Assembly (NCBI RefSeq): GCF_030323265.1 | Contig: NZ_CP104992.1 | Location: 496,001 to 560,000, forward strand | DNA: 64,000 nt | From: Terrirhizobium terrae | Lineage (GTDB): Bacteria > Pseudomonadota > Alphaproteobacteria > Rhizobiales > Rhizobiaceae | Direction: 5' to 3' | In this document: positions 49,097-57,786 of the stretch, in pieces | How positions within the stretch are numbered: the stretch's first letter is position 1 | Layout: every line of letters begins with the position of its first letter | Notes under the pieces: generated by a model | What the model was told of the DNA's origin: nothing | Databases searched by the model: none | What the model saw: only the letters and a program-made list of their open reading frames with translations | Translations under genes and position numbers: made by a program

Positions 49097-49290
49097 GATG
49101 GCTTCGACCTCAAATTCGAGAAGGCGGCAGCTGTAAGGCGGGCCGCCTTTCTCCGTTTCTATCCGTTTGTATTCACCTGTGACATTTTCGGGATTTCCGA
49201 AGACGACGGACTTGCTGTATTGATGTCTAAAGTATGGTTCAGGACTGGGTTACGGCCGCCAATTCGGCGCCGCGTACTTCAGAGGTCGGG

Positions 49291-49461
49291 ATGGCGAAAC
49301 AGGGCGCTCAGGTGGATGAGCGAGAGGCGAGAATGGGACGTCGCGTCAGTGGCAAGGTCTCGGTATTGCTGACGGAGATCGAAAAGGAAGAAGTTCCCGA
49401 TCGCCTGCTGGAGCTTGCACGCAAGCTGCAGGATGCCTTGAACGGCAAGATGGGCGGTTGA
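49291..49461 (+). CDS. NepR-like small anti-sigma factor candidate
   Basis: A 56-residue protein. The C-terminal half (KVSVLLTEIEKEEVPDRLLE, then LARKLQDAL) aligns with the NepR pattern, in which a helix ending in (V/I)PDRxLxLLxxL contacts the EcfG sigma factor. NepR sequesters EcfG until phosphorylated PhyR binds NepR. The chosen ATG 49291 has GAGGTCGGG just upstream; a longer frame starts at 49234. The start of the canonical NepR domain is degenerate, so function is tentative. It lies in the same island as the ECF sigma gene. Confidence 0.52.
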   Translation: MAKQGAQVDEREARMGRRVSGKVSVLLTEIEKEEVPDRLLELARKLQDALNGKMGG

Positions 49462-49508
49462 GGGACGCCGCCTTAGCCTCAGTCCCCGACATTCTCAAGT
49501 TTTGCCCA

Positions 49509-49841
49509 CTATTTTTGAACCAGCACAATCGTGTCGATCCGTACCCGGCCATCAACGATTTCTCGCTCACCATCGGCCTCAAACCGCCCACTCGTGTCTT
49601 CGATCACGGTGTAGAGCTTGTCGCTGCGAAACGCGCTTGCATCCCTCGTTGAATTTCCTTCCGAAGGCGCCGCATCGATCTCGGTGAAATCCAGTTCGGC
49701 CTCACTTGCGACAAGCCGGGCGTCACCGGGGGTTCTCGCACGGACAACCACCTCGCCATGCGGCGGAGAATTCTGCCACGCAGGATCATCATTGGCCGCG
49801 GCCGGTACGAGGCGATAAATTTTCAACTGCTCTTTCATCAT
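49509..49841 (-). CDS. Hypothetical protein, stress-promoter associated
   Basis: A 110-residue protein that I do not recognise by family. The sequence is acidic and mostly strand-forming: MKEQLKIYRLVPAAANDDPA, HGEVVVRARTPGDARLVASE, YTVIEDTSGRFEADG and a final DTIVLVQK. No signal peptide or membrane helix. It diverges from the DUF892 gene, and each has its own GGAAC-N17-GTT element, so both are likely induced together. A second ATG lies one codon downstream. Confidence 0.65.
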   Translation of the reverse strand: MMKEQLKIYRLVPAAANDDPAWQNSPPHGEVVVRARTPGDARLVASEAELDFTEIDAAPSEGNSTRDASAFRSDKLYTVIEDTSGRFEADGEREIVDGRVRIDTIVLVQK

Positions 49842-49881
49842 CAGACACCTGTTTTCTCATGGTTCGCGAACCTTGAGAGTA

Positions 49882-49906
49882 AACCGCAGCCTTTACGTTC
49901 GGTTCC
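49882..49906 (-). promoter_or_regulatory. EcfG-type promoter for the 110-residue hypothetical gene
   Basis: On the minus strand GGAAC, 17 nt and GTT, ending 40 nt before the start codon. Confidence 0.62.
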
Positions 49907-49937
49907 GTACCAAGCCGAACATGCCTCCCGAACATGA

Positions 49938-49962
49938 GGAACTTTAATCCCTACGCCCTGTT
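49938..49962 (+). promoter_or_regulatory. EcfG-type promoter for the DUF892 gene
   Basis: GGAAC, 17 nt, GTT. The element ends 45 nt before the ATG at 50008 and diverges from the preceding element. Confidence 0.65.
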
Positions 49963-50007
49963 AGACGGTCGCAACCATCCAACCATGACGAACAGGGAGA
50001 AACCGAC

Positions 50008-50505
50008 ATGGCAACCAAGACGCTGGACGATCTGTTCCACGAGACGCTGAAGGACATCTATTATGCCGAGCGTCAGATCGTGAAGGCGCTGCCGAAGATG
50101 GCGCGCGGGGCGCAGGACCCGAAACTCAAAGCTGCGTTCGAAACCCACAAGGAAGAGACGGAGGGCCAGATCGAACGGCTGAAACAGGTGTTCGAGATCA
50201 TCGGCAAGCGCGCCCAGGGCAAGACCTGCGATGCGATCGAGGGCATCCTGTCCGAAGGCGAAGAGGTGATGGAAGAGTTCAAGGGCACACCAGCACTCGA
50301 CGCCGGTCTTCTCGCCGCAGCCCAGGCCGTCGAGCATTACGAGATCAGCCGCTATGGCACTTTGCGCGCCTGGGCCGAACAGCTGGGCATGAAGGACGTG
50401 GTCAAGCTGCTGGACGAGACGCTGAAACAGGAAGCAAAGACCGACGAGCTGTTGACCGGACTTGCCGAAAGCGCCGTCAACATCGCGGCGAAGAAAGCCG
50501 CCTGA
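50008..50505 (+). CDS. Ferritin-like DUF892 protein (YciE/YciF family)
   Basis: A 165-residue all-helical protein of the DUF892 family, a ferritin-like four-helix bundle. Candidate metal-ligand segments are LFHETLKDIYYAERQIVKAL (Glu, Tyr) and FETHKEETEGQIERL, with a second half containing AAAQAVEHYEISRYG. Members are stress-induced and may bind di-iron, but their reaction is unknown. The ATG has an AGGGAG site. An EcfG-type promoter is upstream, and a clear terminator hairpin follows. Confidence 0.9.
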   Translation: MATKTLDDLFHETLKDIYYAERQIVKALPKMARGAQDPKLKAAFETHKEETEGQIERLKQVFEIIGKRAQGKTCDAIEGILSEGEEVMEEFKGTPALDAGLLAAAQAVEHYEISRYGTLRAWAEQLGMKDVVKLLDETLKQEAKTDELLTGLAESAVNIAAKKAA

Positions 50506-50539
50506 CGGGGCGTGAAATCAGACGCCATGAATGACGAAA

Positions 50540-50560
50540 GCCCGGTCGTACCGGGCTTCT
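50540..50560 (+). terminator. Rho-independent terminator after the DUF892 gene
   Basis: GCCCGGT and ACCGGGC pair around a 3-nt loop, followed by TTCTT, 34 nt past the stop. Confidence 0.75.
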
Positions 50561-50567
50561 TGCTAAA

Positions 50568-50667
50568 GCATGTCTCCCGAAAGTGGCTCCGGTTTCGGGA
50601 TAAGACATGCGAAAAAACAAAGAGCTAAAGCGTGAGAGCGAACCCGAAGGATCGCGACACGCTTTAG
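50568..50667. repeat. Dispersed rhizobial intergenic repeat with two hairpins
   Basis: The first dyad is GCATGTC-tCCCGAAA with TTTCGGG and GACATGC; the second is CTAAAGCGTG with CACGCTTTAG. The ACATGCgaaaaaacaaagagctaaagc core resembles a repeat I know to be abundant in Rhizobiales intergenic regions. It fills the gap between the convergent DUF892 and DUF2188-like genes. Confidence 0.6.
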
Positions 50668-50685
50668 ATGACCTAACCGCAGTAT

Positions 50686-50931
50686 TCAGCGATGGGCGAT
50701 CGTTCCCGAGTTCGGCGACTGGATCGCACCAACCGCATGGATCGGCGTCATGTTGCCGTTCAGGCCCTGACGGCGGAAGATCTTCGTCTCGTATCCGCCA
50801 TGGTTGCGCAGCTGGGCACGGGCAGCCTCGAGTGCCAACTCGTAAGTGTGATAGGATGACGCGGATTGAACGCCATCAATCACGTAGACCCATCCGGTTA
50901 CATGAGGCATGATATCGCAGTAGTTCTGCAT
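50686..50931 (-). CDS. Small DUF2188-like protein
   Basis: An 81-residue protein. The core GWVYVIDGVQSASSYHTYEL, then ALEAARAQLRNHGGYETKIF matches the DUF2188 pattern of a strand, a turn and an Ala-rich helix followed by RRQG. Function is unknown. ATG 50931 is preceded by GGGAAGGAG; the longer frame to 51060 crosses the promoter and is rejected. It has an EcfG-type promoter and diverges from the DUF2934 gene. Confidence 0.68.
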   Translation of the reverse strand: MQNYCDIMPHVTGWVYVIDGVQSASSYHTYELALEAARAQLRNHGGYETKIFRRQGLNGNMTPIHAVGAIQSPNSGTIAHR

Positions 50932-50958
50932 TGTGAGTGTCTCCTTCCCGAAAACGGA

Positions 50959-50983
50959 AACCTCGATCGACGGGGAAAGTTCC
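50959..50983 (-). promoter_or_regulatory. EcfG-type promoter for the DUF2188-like gene
   Basis: On the minus strand GGAAC, 17 nt and GTT, ending 27 nt before the ATG. Confidence 0.62.
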
Positions 50984-51045
50984 TGGGTCGGAGAAGTATT
51001 TCCGCAACGCCACTCACGGGACGTTGCGAACTGTAATATTTTCGC

Positions 51046-51070
51046 GGAACTTTTCCGCATTGCACGCGTT
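51046..51070 (+). promoter_or_regulatory. EcfG-type promoter for the DUF2934 gene
   Basis: GGAAC, 16 nt, CGTT: an exact consensus match, 27 nt before the ATG at 51098. Confidence 0.75.
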
Positions 51071-51097
51071 TTGTTGTTTGGGCGAATGGAGACGACG

Positions 51098-51513
51098 ATG
51101 GCGGCCTCAGAAGAAGAGTGGATCAGACATAGAGCCTATCAGCTATGGGAGCAGGAGGGATATCCTTCCGGCAAGGATCAGGAGCATTGGGAGCGGGCAA
51201 AACTTGAATACGCCCTGCTCAAGCCGGCAGCCACGGAGAAGGGCAAGTCCGGACGCAAGGCTTCCGGCGTAAGTCCTCCCGAAGCGACGGCTCCTGCGAC
51301 AAAGACATCCTCAAAGACGAAAAAGCCCGCTGCCAAGACAGCGGCTCCCAAGGCGGCAAAGCCCGCATCTTCAAAGTCTTCCGCGGTGAAACCGGCCCCG
51401 GCCGACAAGGCCGAGAGCAAGGCAAAGCCCCCGCTGCTGCCGCTTCCGCGACACCTGACCAGACCAAAAAGCGCCCGAAAAAGACCGTGCCCAAGAAGGC
51501 CGCCGCGGAATAG
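51098..51513 (+). CDS. DUF2934 protein with Lys/Ala-rich tail, frameshifted
   Basis: About 138 residues if one C is added to the CCCCC at 51428-51432. The first 40 residues (EEEWIRHRAYQLWEQEGYPS, then DQEHWERAKLEY) are a DUF2934 domain. The rest is a Lys/Ala/Pro/Ser tail (KKPAAKTAAPKAAKPASSKS) like the C-terminus of histone H1, suggesting nucleic-acid binding. The restored frame ends KKTVPKKAAAE with a TAG at 51511. ATG 51098 has GGAG 6 nt upstream. An exact EcfG-type promoter precedes it. Confidence 0.78.
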
Positions 51514-51823
51514 GCTCAACGCCGTCCCGCTACTTGCCCTTTCGGGCTTGATCGCCAATCGTGGCCGGCATTTTTTTGCCGGACACATGTCTTGTTTGGA
51601 TTAGCGATATGATTTTAGCATTCGGCATGCAGACAGATTTTTCCGGGCGATCGTTCTCCTATCGTCGCCCCCTGCAGCTTGCTCCTCTATCGCTTGGCCA
51701 CGATCACGAAATTACGCGGGGACCGGGGCTGTGAGCGCTTATCTTTCCGTAGATCCGCACAATACACGGCGATTTAATCGCGTAGCGTCGAGCACGTCTG
51801 CTGCCAAGGGAAAACATGCCGAT
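51514..51823. other. 310-nt interval upstream of glgA
   Basis: I find no ORF, clear repeat or GGAAC-type promoter here. It contains AT-richer sequence near 51600-51640, a possible housekeeping promoter for glgA. Confidence 0.4.
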
Positions 51824-53305
51824 ATGAAAATTCTGTCCGTGACGTCGGAAATCTATCCACTGATCAAGACCGGTGGATTGGCCGACGTTACGGGTTCGCT
51901 GCCAAAGGCCCTTGAGCCGCTCGGTATTCAGACGACATCCATGGTTCCCGGATATCCGAGAGTGATGAAGGCGCTCGGCAGCGCCACGCAGCTTATGGTG
52001 TTCGAAGATCTGCTGGGTGAACGCGCTACCTTGCTGCATGCCGAGGTGGAGGGTCTCGATCTCCTCGTCCTCGATGCTCCGACCCTCTATGACCGGCCGG
52101 GTGGCCCCTATGTCGACCAATATGGCGAGGATCACCCGGACAACTGGAAGCGCTTTGCCGCCCTGTCGCTCGCGGCAGCCGAAATAGCCGGCGGCGCACT
52201 GCCGGGCTGGGTGCCTGATGTCGTCCATACCCATGACTGGCAGACGGCCATGACCTCGGTCTACATGCGCCAAGCAGGCTGCATGATACCCGTCGTCATC
52301 ACTATCCATAACCTCGCCTTCCAGGGGCAGTATTCCGCCGACCTGCTGCCCTATATCGGCCTGCCGAAAGAGGCCTATTCGCTCGACCGGCTGGAATATT
52401 TCGGCGATATCAGCTTCCTCAAGGGCGGCCTGCAGACGGTGGATGCGATCACCACGGTCAGCCCCACCTATGCGCGCGAGATCCTCACGCCGCGCTTCGG
52501 CATGGGCCTCAACGGCGTTCTGAACGAAAAGGTGTCGGCGCTGCGCGGCATCGTCAACGGCATCGATCTCGATGTCTGGGACCCGGCCACCGACCCCTAC
52601 CTGCCGCAGAATTTCGACATTACCAGCCTGCGCCGCAAGCGCGACAACCGCGCCCCGCTGCTCGAGCATTTCGGCCTTGAGCCGGATGATGGCGGGCCGA
52701 TATTCTCTGCCGTCAGCCGCATCGCCTGGCAGAAGGGCATAGACATGCTGGCCGAGACCGCCGACGAGGTGATCCACAACGGTGGCCGCATCATCATTTT
52801 CGGCCAGGGTGACCACGCGATCGAGAAATCAGTGATGGAGACCGCTGCCCGCTATCCCGGCCGCATGGCGGTGCATGTCGGTTACGACGAGCCGACTGCG
52901 CACCTGATCCAGGGCGGATCGGACGCTATCGTCCAGCCCTCACGCTTCGAACCCTGCGGCCTGACCCAGCTTTACGCCCTGCGCTATGGCTGCGTACCGG
53001 TCGTCTCGCGCACCGGCGGCCTGTCGGAAACCATTATCGACGCCAATGATGCGGCCATGTCCGCCCGGGTCGCCACCGGCTTCCAGTTCCATCCGGTGAC
53101 CGCCAATGGCCTGCGGCTGGCACTTCGCCGCGCGCTGCATGCCTATGAAGAGCCGAAAATGTGGGCGCGGCTGCAGAACCAGGGCATGAAGACGAAATTC
53201 TCCTGGGAACGCTCGGCCCAGCAATATGCTGCCGTGTATGACAACGTGATCAGGAAGACGAGCCAGCCCCAGGCATCGGGTCTGCGACGGCTGAAGTTCT
53301 GGTAA
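51824..53305 (+). CDS. glgA: Glycogen synthase
   Basis: A 493-residue GT5 glycogen synthase that extends alpha-1,4-glucan from ADP-glucose. The N-terminus has MKILSVTSEIYPLIKTGGLA with the KTGGL ADP-glucose motif, followed by HTHDWQTAM, HNLAFQGQY and, near the C-terminus, PSRFEPCGLTQLYALRYG with the catalytic Glu. The start at ATG 51824 removes a 31-codon extension. Unlike the usual glgBCA-pgm-glgX order, it stands apart from glgB and glgC. glgX lies about 1.3 kb downstream on the other strand, with a PhyH-type gene between. Confidence 0.93.
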   Translation: MKILSVTSEIYPLIKTGGLADVTGSLPKALEPLGIQTTSMVPGYPRVMKALGSATQLMVFEDLLGERATLLHAEVEGLDLLVLDAPTLYDRPGGPYVDQYGEDHPDNWKRFAALSLAAAEIAGGALPGWVPDVVHTHDWQTAMTSVYMRQAGCMIPVVITIHNLAFQGQYSADLLPYIGLPKEAYSLDRLEYFGDISFLKGGLQTVDAITTVSPTYAREILTPRFGMGLNGVLNEKVSALRGIVNGIDLDVWDPATDPYLPQNFDITSLRRKRDNRAPLLEHFGLEPDDGGPIFSAVSRIAWQKGIDMLAETADEVIHNGGRIIIFGQGDHAIEKSVMETAARYPGRMAVHVGYDEPTAHLIQGGSDAIVQPSRFEPCGLTQLYALRYGCVPVVSRTGGLSETIIDANDAAMSARVATGFQFHPVTANGLRLALRRALHAYEEPKMWARLQNQGMKTKFSWERSAQQYAAVYDNVIRKTSQPQASGLRRLKFW

Positions 53306-53396
53306 CCGGCGAAAACGCGCCTATCCCTTTCCCAATCATGTTATCGGCCAAAGGCCAAACCTTTCCGTCCGGGCGAGGATGATATGCTTGTTTCAG

Positions 53397-54296
53397 TCAT
53401 TGCATCGCGGGCGATGCCCCGATGATGGGCGGCTTCACGTTGTGGCGGGCCAACCGGGCCAGCACGTCTCCATTAAGTGTGCCCTTCACGCCGGGATGGC
53501 GGTGCGTGCCTTCCTCTGCGTAGGAAAGCGTCTGCGCGTCCGAGGGGCCGAACGTCATGAAAACGCCTACGCGATCCGGCTTCATGGTTATCTGGCGAAT
53601 GATCCTGCGCGTTGTCGTGAATGCCTTCTGGGGATCGAGCCGGAGCCGCGGTCCAATCAATTCGAAGAGCTTGCGCAGGCTCCTGTCGACAGATGTCGGC
53701 GCCTGTCCGGCATGTTCTATGCGCACGTCAAAGATGATCGCGTCCCCCGCGCGCACGGCGAGCGCCTTAGCCGGCATGCTCTGCACCAGGCCCTTCAGAT
53801 GGGATCGCGGTTTTACCTTCAACGTCGCTGGCGAACTTTCGTCCTGATCCTGCAGATAGAACGCGATCTTATAGACGCTGAAATCGTTGTCGCAGAAGAT
53901 GCTCCCATCCTCGTAATGACGGTAATGGACAACGTCCGTGTGCCATGATGACGTCGTGTTGATCATCAGATCGCACTCGCCCGTGAGAACGGTGTCGAAT
54001 GGCTGCGTGATCTCCTTGAGGCGATCAAGGATCATATCCGAAGTCAGCAATCTCGCGACTTCATCCGAGACATACATGGCATAAAGCTGGAACTTTCCAC
54101 CATACTGGAAAGTCCCGGCGGACTTCAGGTGTCGACGAACGGTCGATCGCAACGTCTTCACCTGTTCGGGTGACAAGAGATTGCGGATGACCATATAGCC
54201 ATCGGATCGCAGGTCGTTTTGAACCTGTGTCGCTTGATCTGGTACGCGTATCGCCGCACCGACCGGGCCATTCGCCCCGTCCTGGTGGTTCAGCAT
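53397..54296 (-). CDS. Phytanoyl-CoA dioxygenase (PhyH)-like Fe(II)/2-oxoglutarate oxygenase
   Basis: A 299-residue protein. The iron-binding HxD is in INTTSSWHTDVVHYRHYEDG, the distal His probably in DVRIEHAGQAPT, and the 2-oxoglutarate Arg near DRSLRKLFELIG. The N-terminal half has DLRSDGYMVIRNLLSPEQVK, a typical PhyH start. Members hydroxylate varied small molecules. Start ATG 54296 has GGGGAGG 6 nt upstream. It sits between glgA and glgX, convergent with glgA, but no link to glycogen is known to me; the substrate is open. Confidence 0.75.
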   Translation of the reverse strand: MLNHQDGANGPVGAAIRVPDQATQVQNDLRSDGYMVIRNLLSPEQVKTLRSTVRRHLKSAGTFQYGGKFQLYAMYVSDEVARLLTSDMILDRLKEITQPFDTVLTGECDLMINTTSSWHTDVVHYRHYEDGSIFCDNDFSVYKIAFYLQDQDESSPATLKVKPRSHLKGLVQSMPAKALAVRAGDAIIFDVRIEHAGQAPTSVDRSLRKLFELIGPRLRLDPQKAFTTTRRIIRQITMKPDRVGVFMTFGPSDAQTLSYAEEGTHRHPGVKGTLNGDVLARLARHNVKPPIIGASPAMQ

Positions 54297-54628
54297 ATCG
54301 TCCTCCCCGATATACCGCGGCGGGCCTCTCCCGCCTCGCTCACGCCAATGTGAATACGCCCGCTGCCCCGACAAGGTCAAACCGGCCTTTCGAGGTAAAC
54401 ACCTATCACAACTGCCGAGGCGGCAGGCCAAGGGGCGAAGATGCCTTACCCTCGATTGAGGGATAGGGCGTCAAACGGCGGGAGAATTTGCCACCAGGTC
54501 CCCACGATACCTTGCACGATGTATACGCACGCACAGGTTCAGACGATTGAGATGCACCGCCCATATGCATCAAGCGGACCTTTCGAGCGGCGGCTTCAGC
54601 CGACTGCTCCTCCGGACAGATGACCCCA
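54297..54628. other. 332-nt gap between glgX stop and the oxygenase start
   Basis: It contains a short dyad (TACCCTC, GATT, GAGGGATA, near 54445-54465) but no supported ORF, RNA gene or repeat. The promoter of the oxygenase gene should lie here. Confidence 0.4.
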
Positions 54629-56706
54629 TCAGGGCCGCCTGAACAACGCCAGGCTGCGGCCTTCAAGCTCGAAATCCTTTTCCTTGGTGATGACGAGCCC
54701 GTGCTTTGCGGTGTCCGATGTCGTCATCTCCAGCACCCAGCCGCCCTCGCCGAATTGCGGGATGCGGAAGGGGACGTTGCCTTCGAACGGATTGAACAGC
54801 ATCAAAACGTCATGCCAGATGCCCTCTTCCGTCTGCAGGTCGGGGCGACCGATATAGACGCCGAGCGTCGTGCCCTCGTCCCATTGCTCCGGCTGTTGGA
54901 AGCCACCGCCGGCGTTGAACCACTTGATGTCCATGCCATCGCGCCAGTTTTCGCGGCGAAGCAGCGGCTGTTCGGCGCGCAGCTTGATGATCTGGCGGGT
55001 GAACTCGCGTAGCGCCTCGCAGGTCTCCGGCAGGTCGTCCCAGTGGACCCAAGAGATCTCGCTGTCCTGCGCATAGCCGTTATTGTTGCCCATCTGGCTG
55101 CGGCCGAATTCGTCGCCGGCAAGCAGCATGGGCGTACCGTGTGAGAAGAAGAGCGTCGCAAGGAAATTGCGCTTCTGCCGGTCGCGCACCGCATTGATGC
55201 CCTCGTCTTCCGTCGGGCCTTCCTCTCCGTAATTGTAGGAACGGTTGTCGTTGTGGCCGTCGTTATTGTCTTCGCCATTCGCCTCGTTGTGCTTCTCGTT
55301 ATAGGAAACGAGATCGTTCAGCGTGAAGCCGTCATGAGCGGTGATGAAATTGACCGATGCCCAGGGGCGACGGCCGCGCTGATCGTAGAGATCGCCCGAA
55401 CCCAGCAGACGGGCGGCGAAATCGGTCGAGACATTGTCGCCCTTCCAGTATTCGCGCACCGTGTCGCGATATTTGTCGTTCCATTCAGCCCAGCCGGGCG
55501 GGAAGCCGCCGACCTGATAGCCTCCCGGGCCGATATCCCAGGGCTCGCCGATCAGCTTGAGCTTGGACAGGACCGGATCCTGGGTCATCGCATCGAAGAA
55601 GCCACCGCGCTGGTCGAAGCCTTCGGCTCGCGCCCGAGAATGGTGCCAAGATCGAAGCGGAAGCCGTCGACATGCATCGATTCCGCCCAGTAGCGCAGGC
55701 TGTCCATCACCATCTGCAGCACGCGCGGATGCGAGGTGTTCACCGTGTTACCGGTGCCGGTGTCGTTGATGTAATAGCGATGCTGGTCCGGCATCGTGCG
55801 ATAATAGGAGAAGTTGTCGATGCCTTTGAACGAGAGCGTCGGGCCGAGCTCGTTGCCTTCGGCGGTGTGGTTGTAGACCACGTCGAGAATGACCTCGACG
55901 CCGGCATCGTGGAAGGCCCGCACCATGTCGCGAAAGCCCTGGATGCCGCGCGGGCCGTAATAACGTGAAGCCGGGGCGAAGAAGCCGAGCGTATTATAGC
56001 CCCAGAAATTCTTCAGGCCCTTGTCGAGCAGATGCTGGTCGTCCGGGAAATAATGGACGGGCAGAAGCTCCACCGAGGTGATGCCGAGGCTCTTGATATA
56101 GTCGACCGAGGCCTTGTGTCCCATGCCCTCGAACGTGCCGCGAAGCTCCTTCGGAATGGCGGAATTGAGCTGGGTAAAACCTTTCACATGGGTTTCGTAG
56201 AGCACGATCGCCGGCCAGGAGATGCTGGGGCGGTTATTGTCTTGCCAGTCGAACTCGTTCGGGTCGATCACCTTCGCCTTCGGGGTGAAAGGCGCGCTGT
56301 CTCGGCTGTCGAAGACGAGATCCTTGTCCTCGTGCAGGAGATCATAGGCGAAATGCGCCTCGTTCCACTGGATGTCGCCGACAAGCTCGCGCGCATAAGG
56401 ATCGAGAAGCAGCTTGTTCGCGTTGAAGCGATGGCCGTTTTCCGGGTCGTACGGGCCGTGGACGCGAAAACCATAGAGCGCGCCGGGCTTCAGGCCGGGC
56501 ACATAGCCATGCCAGATCTCATGGGTGTATTCCGGCAGATCGAGGCGGGCGATCTCGACCTTGCCGCTCGGATCATAAAGGCAGAGTTCGACACGCTCGG
56601 CATGGGCGGAGAACAGAGCAAAGTTGACGCCCTCGCCGTCGAAATTCGCGCCGAGTTGCGTCCAGTTGCCTGCTTCGATGGTGAACTGACTGCTCTTCAT
56701 GTCCAT
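54629..56706 (-). CDS. glgX: Glycogen debranching enzyme, frameshifted
   Basis: About 692 residues if one C is added near 55624. An N-terminal CBM48 domain (NFALFSAHAERVELCLYDPS) precedes the GH13 barrel. Conserved regions are VEVILDVVYNHTAEGNE, the nucleophile Asp in HVDGFRFDLGTILGREP, the acid/base Glu in KLIGEPWDIGPGGYQ and ITAHDGFTLNDLVSY. The two frames join exactly at GREPEGFDQ. GlgX hydrolyses alpha-1,6 branches of phosphorylase-trimmed glycogen. It shares the region with glgA. A GGAAC upstream lacks a properly spaced GTT, so EcfG control is not supported. Confidence 0.92.
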
Positions 56707-56844
56707 GGCGCGCCCCTGTTGAGAAAATCAGCCTAACAATGGTGCATCGCGGCATTTGGTTCCCTGGCGAAACGCGGTGTTTTCAATCGCCGCAAACCGC
56801 CTATCTTCATTGCCAGAAGCAGGACCAGAAACAGGAGGAGACCG

Positions 56845-57108
56845 ATGACGACGTCCCTGGCACCCGAAGAACTGGAAGGCCGATTGAACGCCCATCGCGA
56901 GCTGATGATCGAAATGCTGGCGGCGATGATCGGCGGCGAGGTGACGATCACCAGCTTCCTGCGCAAGCTGCGCGACGACGCGACGTTCAAGGACAATGAG
57001 GAAGATCCCGGCGTCGTGCCGGAGGAAGCTTTCGCGATCGAAAATGCTGCCGCCCGGGAAATCCGGTCCATCCTGGAAGCTGCCCGCGCCCGGGCTGCAG
57101 CCGACTGA
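56845..57108 (+). CDS. Small hypothetical helical protein
   Basis: An 87-residue acidic, helical protein that I do not recognise: LAPEELEGRLNAHRELMIEM, LAAMIGGEVTITSFLRKLRD and an Ala-rich C-terminal helix (AAREIRSILEAARARAAAD). No signal peptide; the LAAMIGG stretch is amphipathic rather than membrane-spanning. The ATG has a strong GGAGGAG site 5 nt upstream. It diverges from glgX. Confidence 0.68.
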   Translation: MTTSLAPEELEGRLNAHRELMIEMLAAMIGGEVTITSFLRKLRDDATFKDNEEDPGVVPEEAFAIENAAAREIRSILEAARARAAAD

Positions 57109-57171
57109 AAGCGACAAATCCGAGAACTATTCACATTTATGGCGCCGCTGCCACGTTTATGGCTATTTCGT

Positions 57172-57196
57172 GGAACTAAGATGGCTGCACTACGTT
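57172..57196 (+). promoter_or_regulatory. EcfG-type promoter for the 25-residue peptide gene
   Basis: GGAAC, 16 nt, CGTT: an exact consensus match, ending 29 nt before the ATG at 57226. Confidence 0.7.
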
Positions 57197-57225
57197 CTTG
57201 TACCGGGAATGCGATGGAGGCGTCT

Positions 57226-57303
57226 ATGGTCAGAGAATGGGTGGAAGCTGCAGGTTTCGTGATGGTGATCGCCGCCTGCTACATGATGGTTATTCCCGTC
57301 TGA
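57226..57303 (+). CDS. Candidate 25-residue stress-induced membrane peptide
   Basis: The ATG at 57226 has a perfect GGAGG five nt upstream and opens a 25-residue frame beginning MVREWVEAAGFVMVIAACYM and ending MVIPV. A charged six-residue start is followed by one hydrophobic helix of about 17 residues, the layout of small bacterial membrane proteins. An exact EcfG-type promoter is 29 nt upstream. In-frame ATGs at 57181 and 57214 exist, but the first overlaps the promoter spacer. I know no homolog; the support is the joint promoter, ribosome site and helix. A 13-bp hairpin follows at 57362. Confidence 0.55.
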   Translation: MVREWVEAAGFVMVIAACYMMVIPV

Positions 57304-57361
57304 CGATTTAAGATCTCCTGAGGAGGAGATGCCCTGGCGTCCAAGGCGTTTCAGGGCGCCA

Positions 57362-57396
57362 TGTCCTCGCGGCCTGCAACACTGGCCGCGAGGACA
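57362..57396 (+). terminator. Strong hairpin after the small-peptide gene
   Basis: TGTCCTCGCGGCC and GGCCGCGAGGACA form a perfect 13-bp stem with a 9-nt loop, 58 nt past the peptide stop. No T-run follows, so it may stabilise or end the transcript by another mechanism. Confidence 0.55.
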
Positions 57397-57456
57397 TCAA
57401 TGGCTCAACCACTCTTCCGATATGCGCTCACGAACTGTGACGCCTTGAAAAATTCC

Positions 57457-57482
57457 GGAACGAATTGCCCGCGGGGATTGTT
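57457..57482 (+). promoter_or_regulatory. EcfG-type promoter for the 65-residue gene and the DJ-1-type gene
   Basis: GGAAC, 18 nt, GTT, ending 62 nt before the ATG at 57545. Confidence 0.6.
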
Positions 57483-57544
57483 TTCATCCTGTAACAGGCC
57501 CTGAACTCTCCGAATAATGAGCGGGACCGATACGGGAGATTATC

Positions 57545-57742
57545 ATGAGACATCTTTTCAGAACTCTCAGAAACCGCTTCCTGCCTCCGCATGAAAAGCC
57601 AACCTTTGCGGCGGCGCATCCGAAGGAATTGCAGGTCGTCGTTCCCGATGCCGTCGTTCTGCCGCTTCCCAAGGCGCCACGCGACGAGATCAGCGTGCCC
57701 GCGTCGATCAATGGAAGGGACCTGTCTACCGGCCGTCTCTGA
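57545..57742 (+). CDS. Small hypothetical protein
   Basis: A 65-residue protein starting MRHLFRTLRNRFLPPHEKPT, basic at the N-terminus and then strand-forming (PKELQVVVPDAVVLPLPKAP). I do not recognise it. The ATG has GGGAG about 8 nt upstream. The DJ-1/PfpI-type gene follows 44 nt downstream on the same strand, so they probably share the EcfG-type promoter at 57457. Confidence 0.62.
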   Translation: MRHLFRTLRNRFLPPHEKPTFAAAHPKELQVVVPDAVVLPLPKAPRDEISVPASINGRDLSTGRL

Positions 57743-57786
57743 CGGCCGAACAAGAGCCAGAAAGAACAACTCTAAAGGAGTGACAC

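Noticed and set aside
56720..56765. A GGAAC box upstream of glgX
   Set aside because: The next GTT is 21 nt away and the 18-nt position reads ATT, so the spacing does not fit the consensus.
57329..57445. A 38-codon frame behind GAGGAGGAG downstream of the 25-residue peptide
   Set aside because: The purine run abuts the ATG (spacing about 2 nt), the product is an Arg/Pro/His mix, and the frame crosses the 13-bp hairpin.
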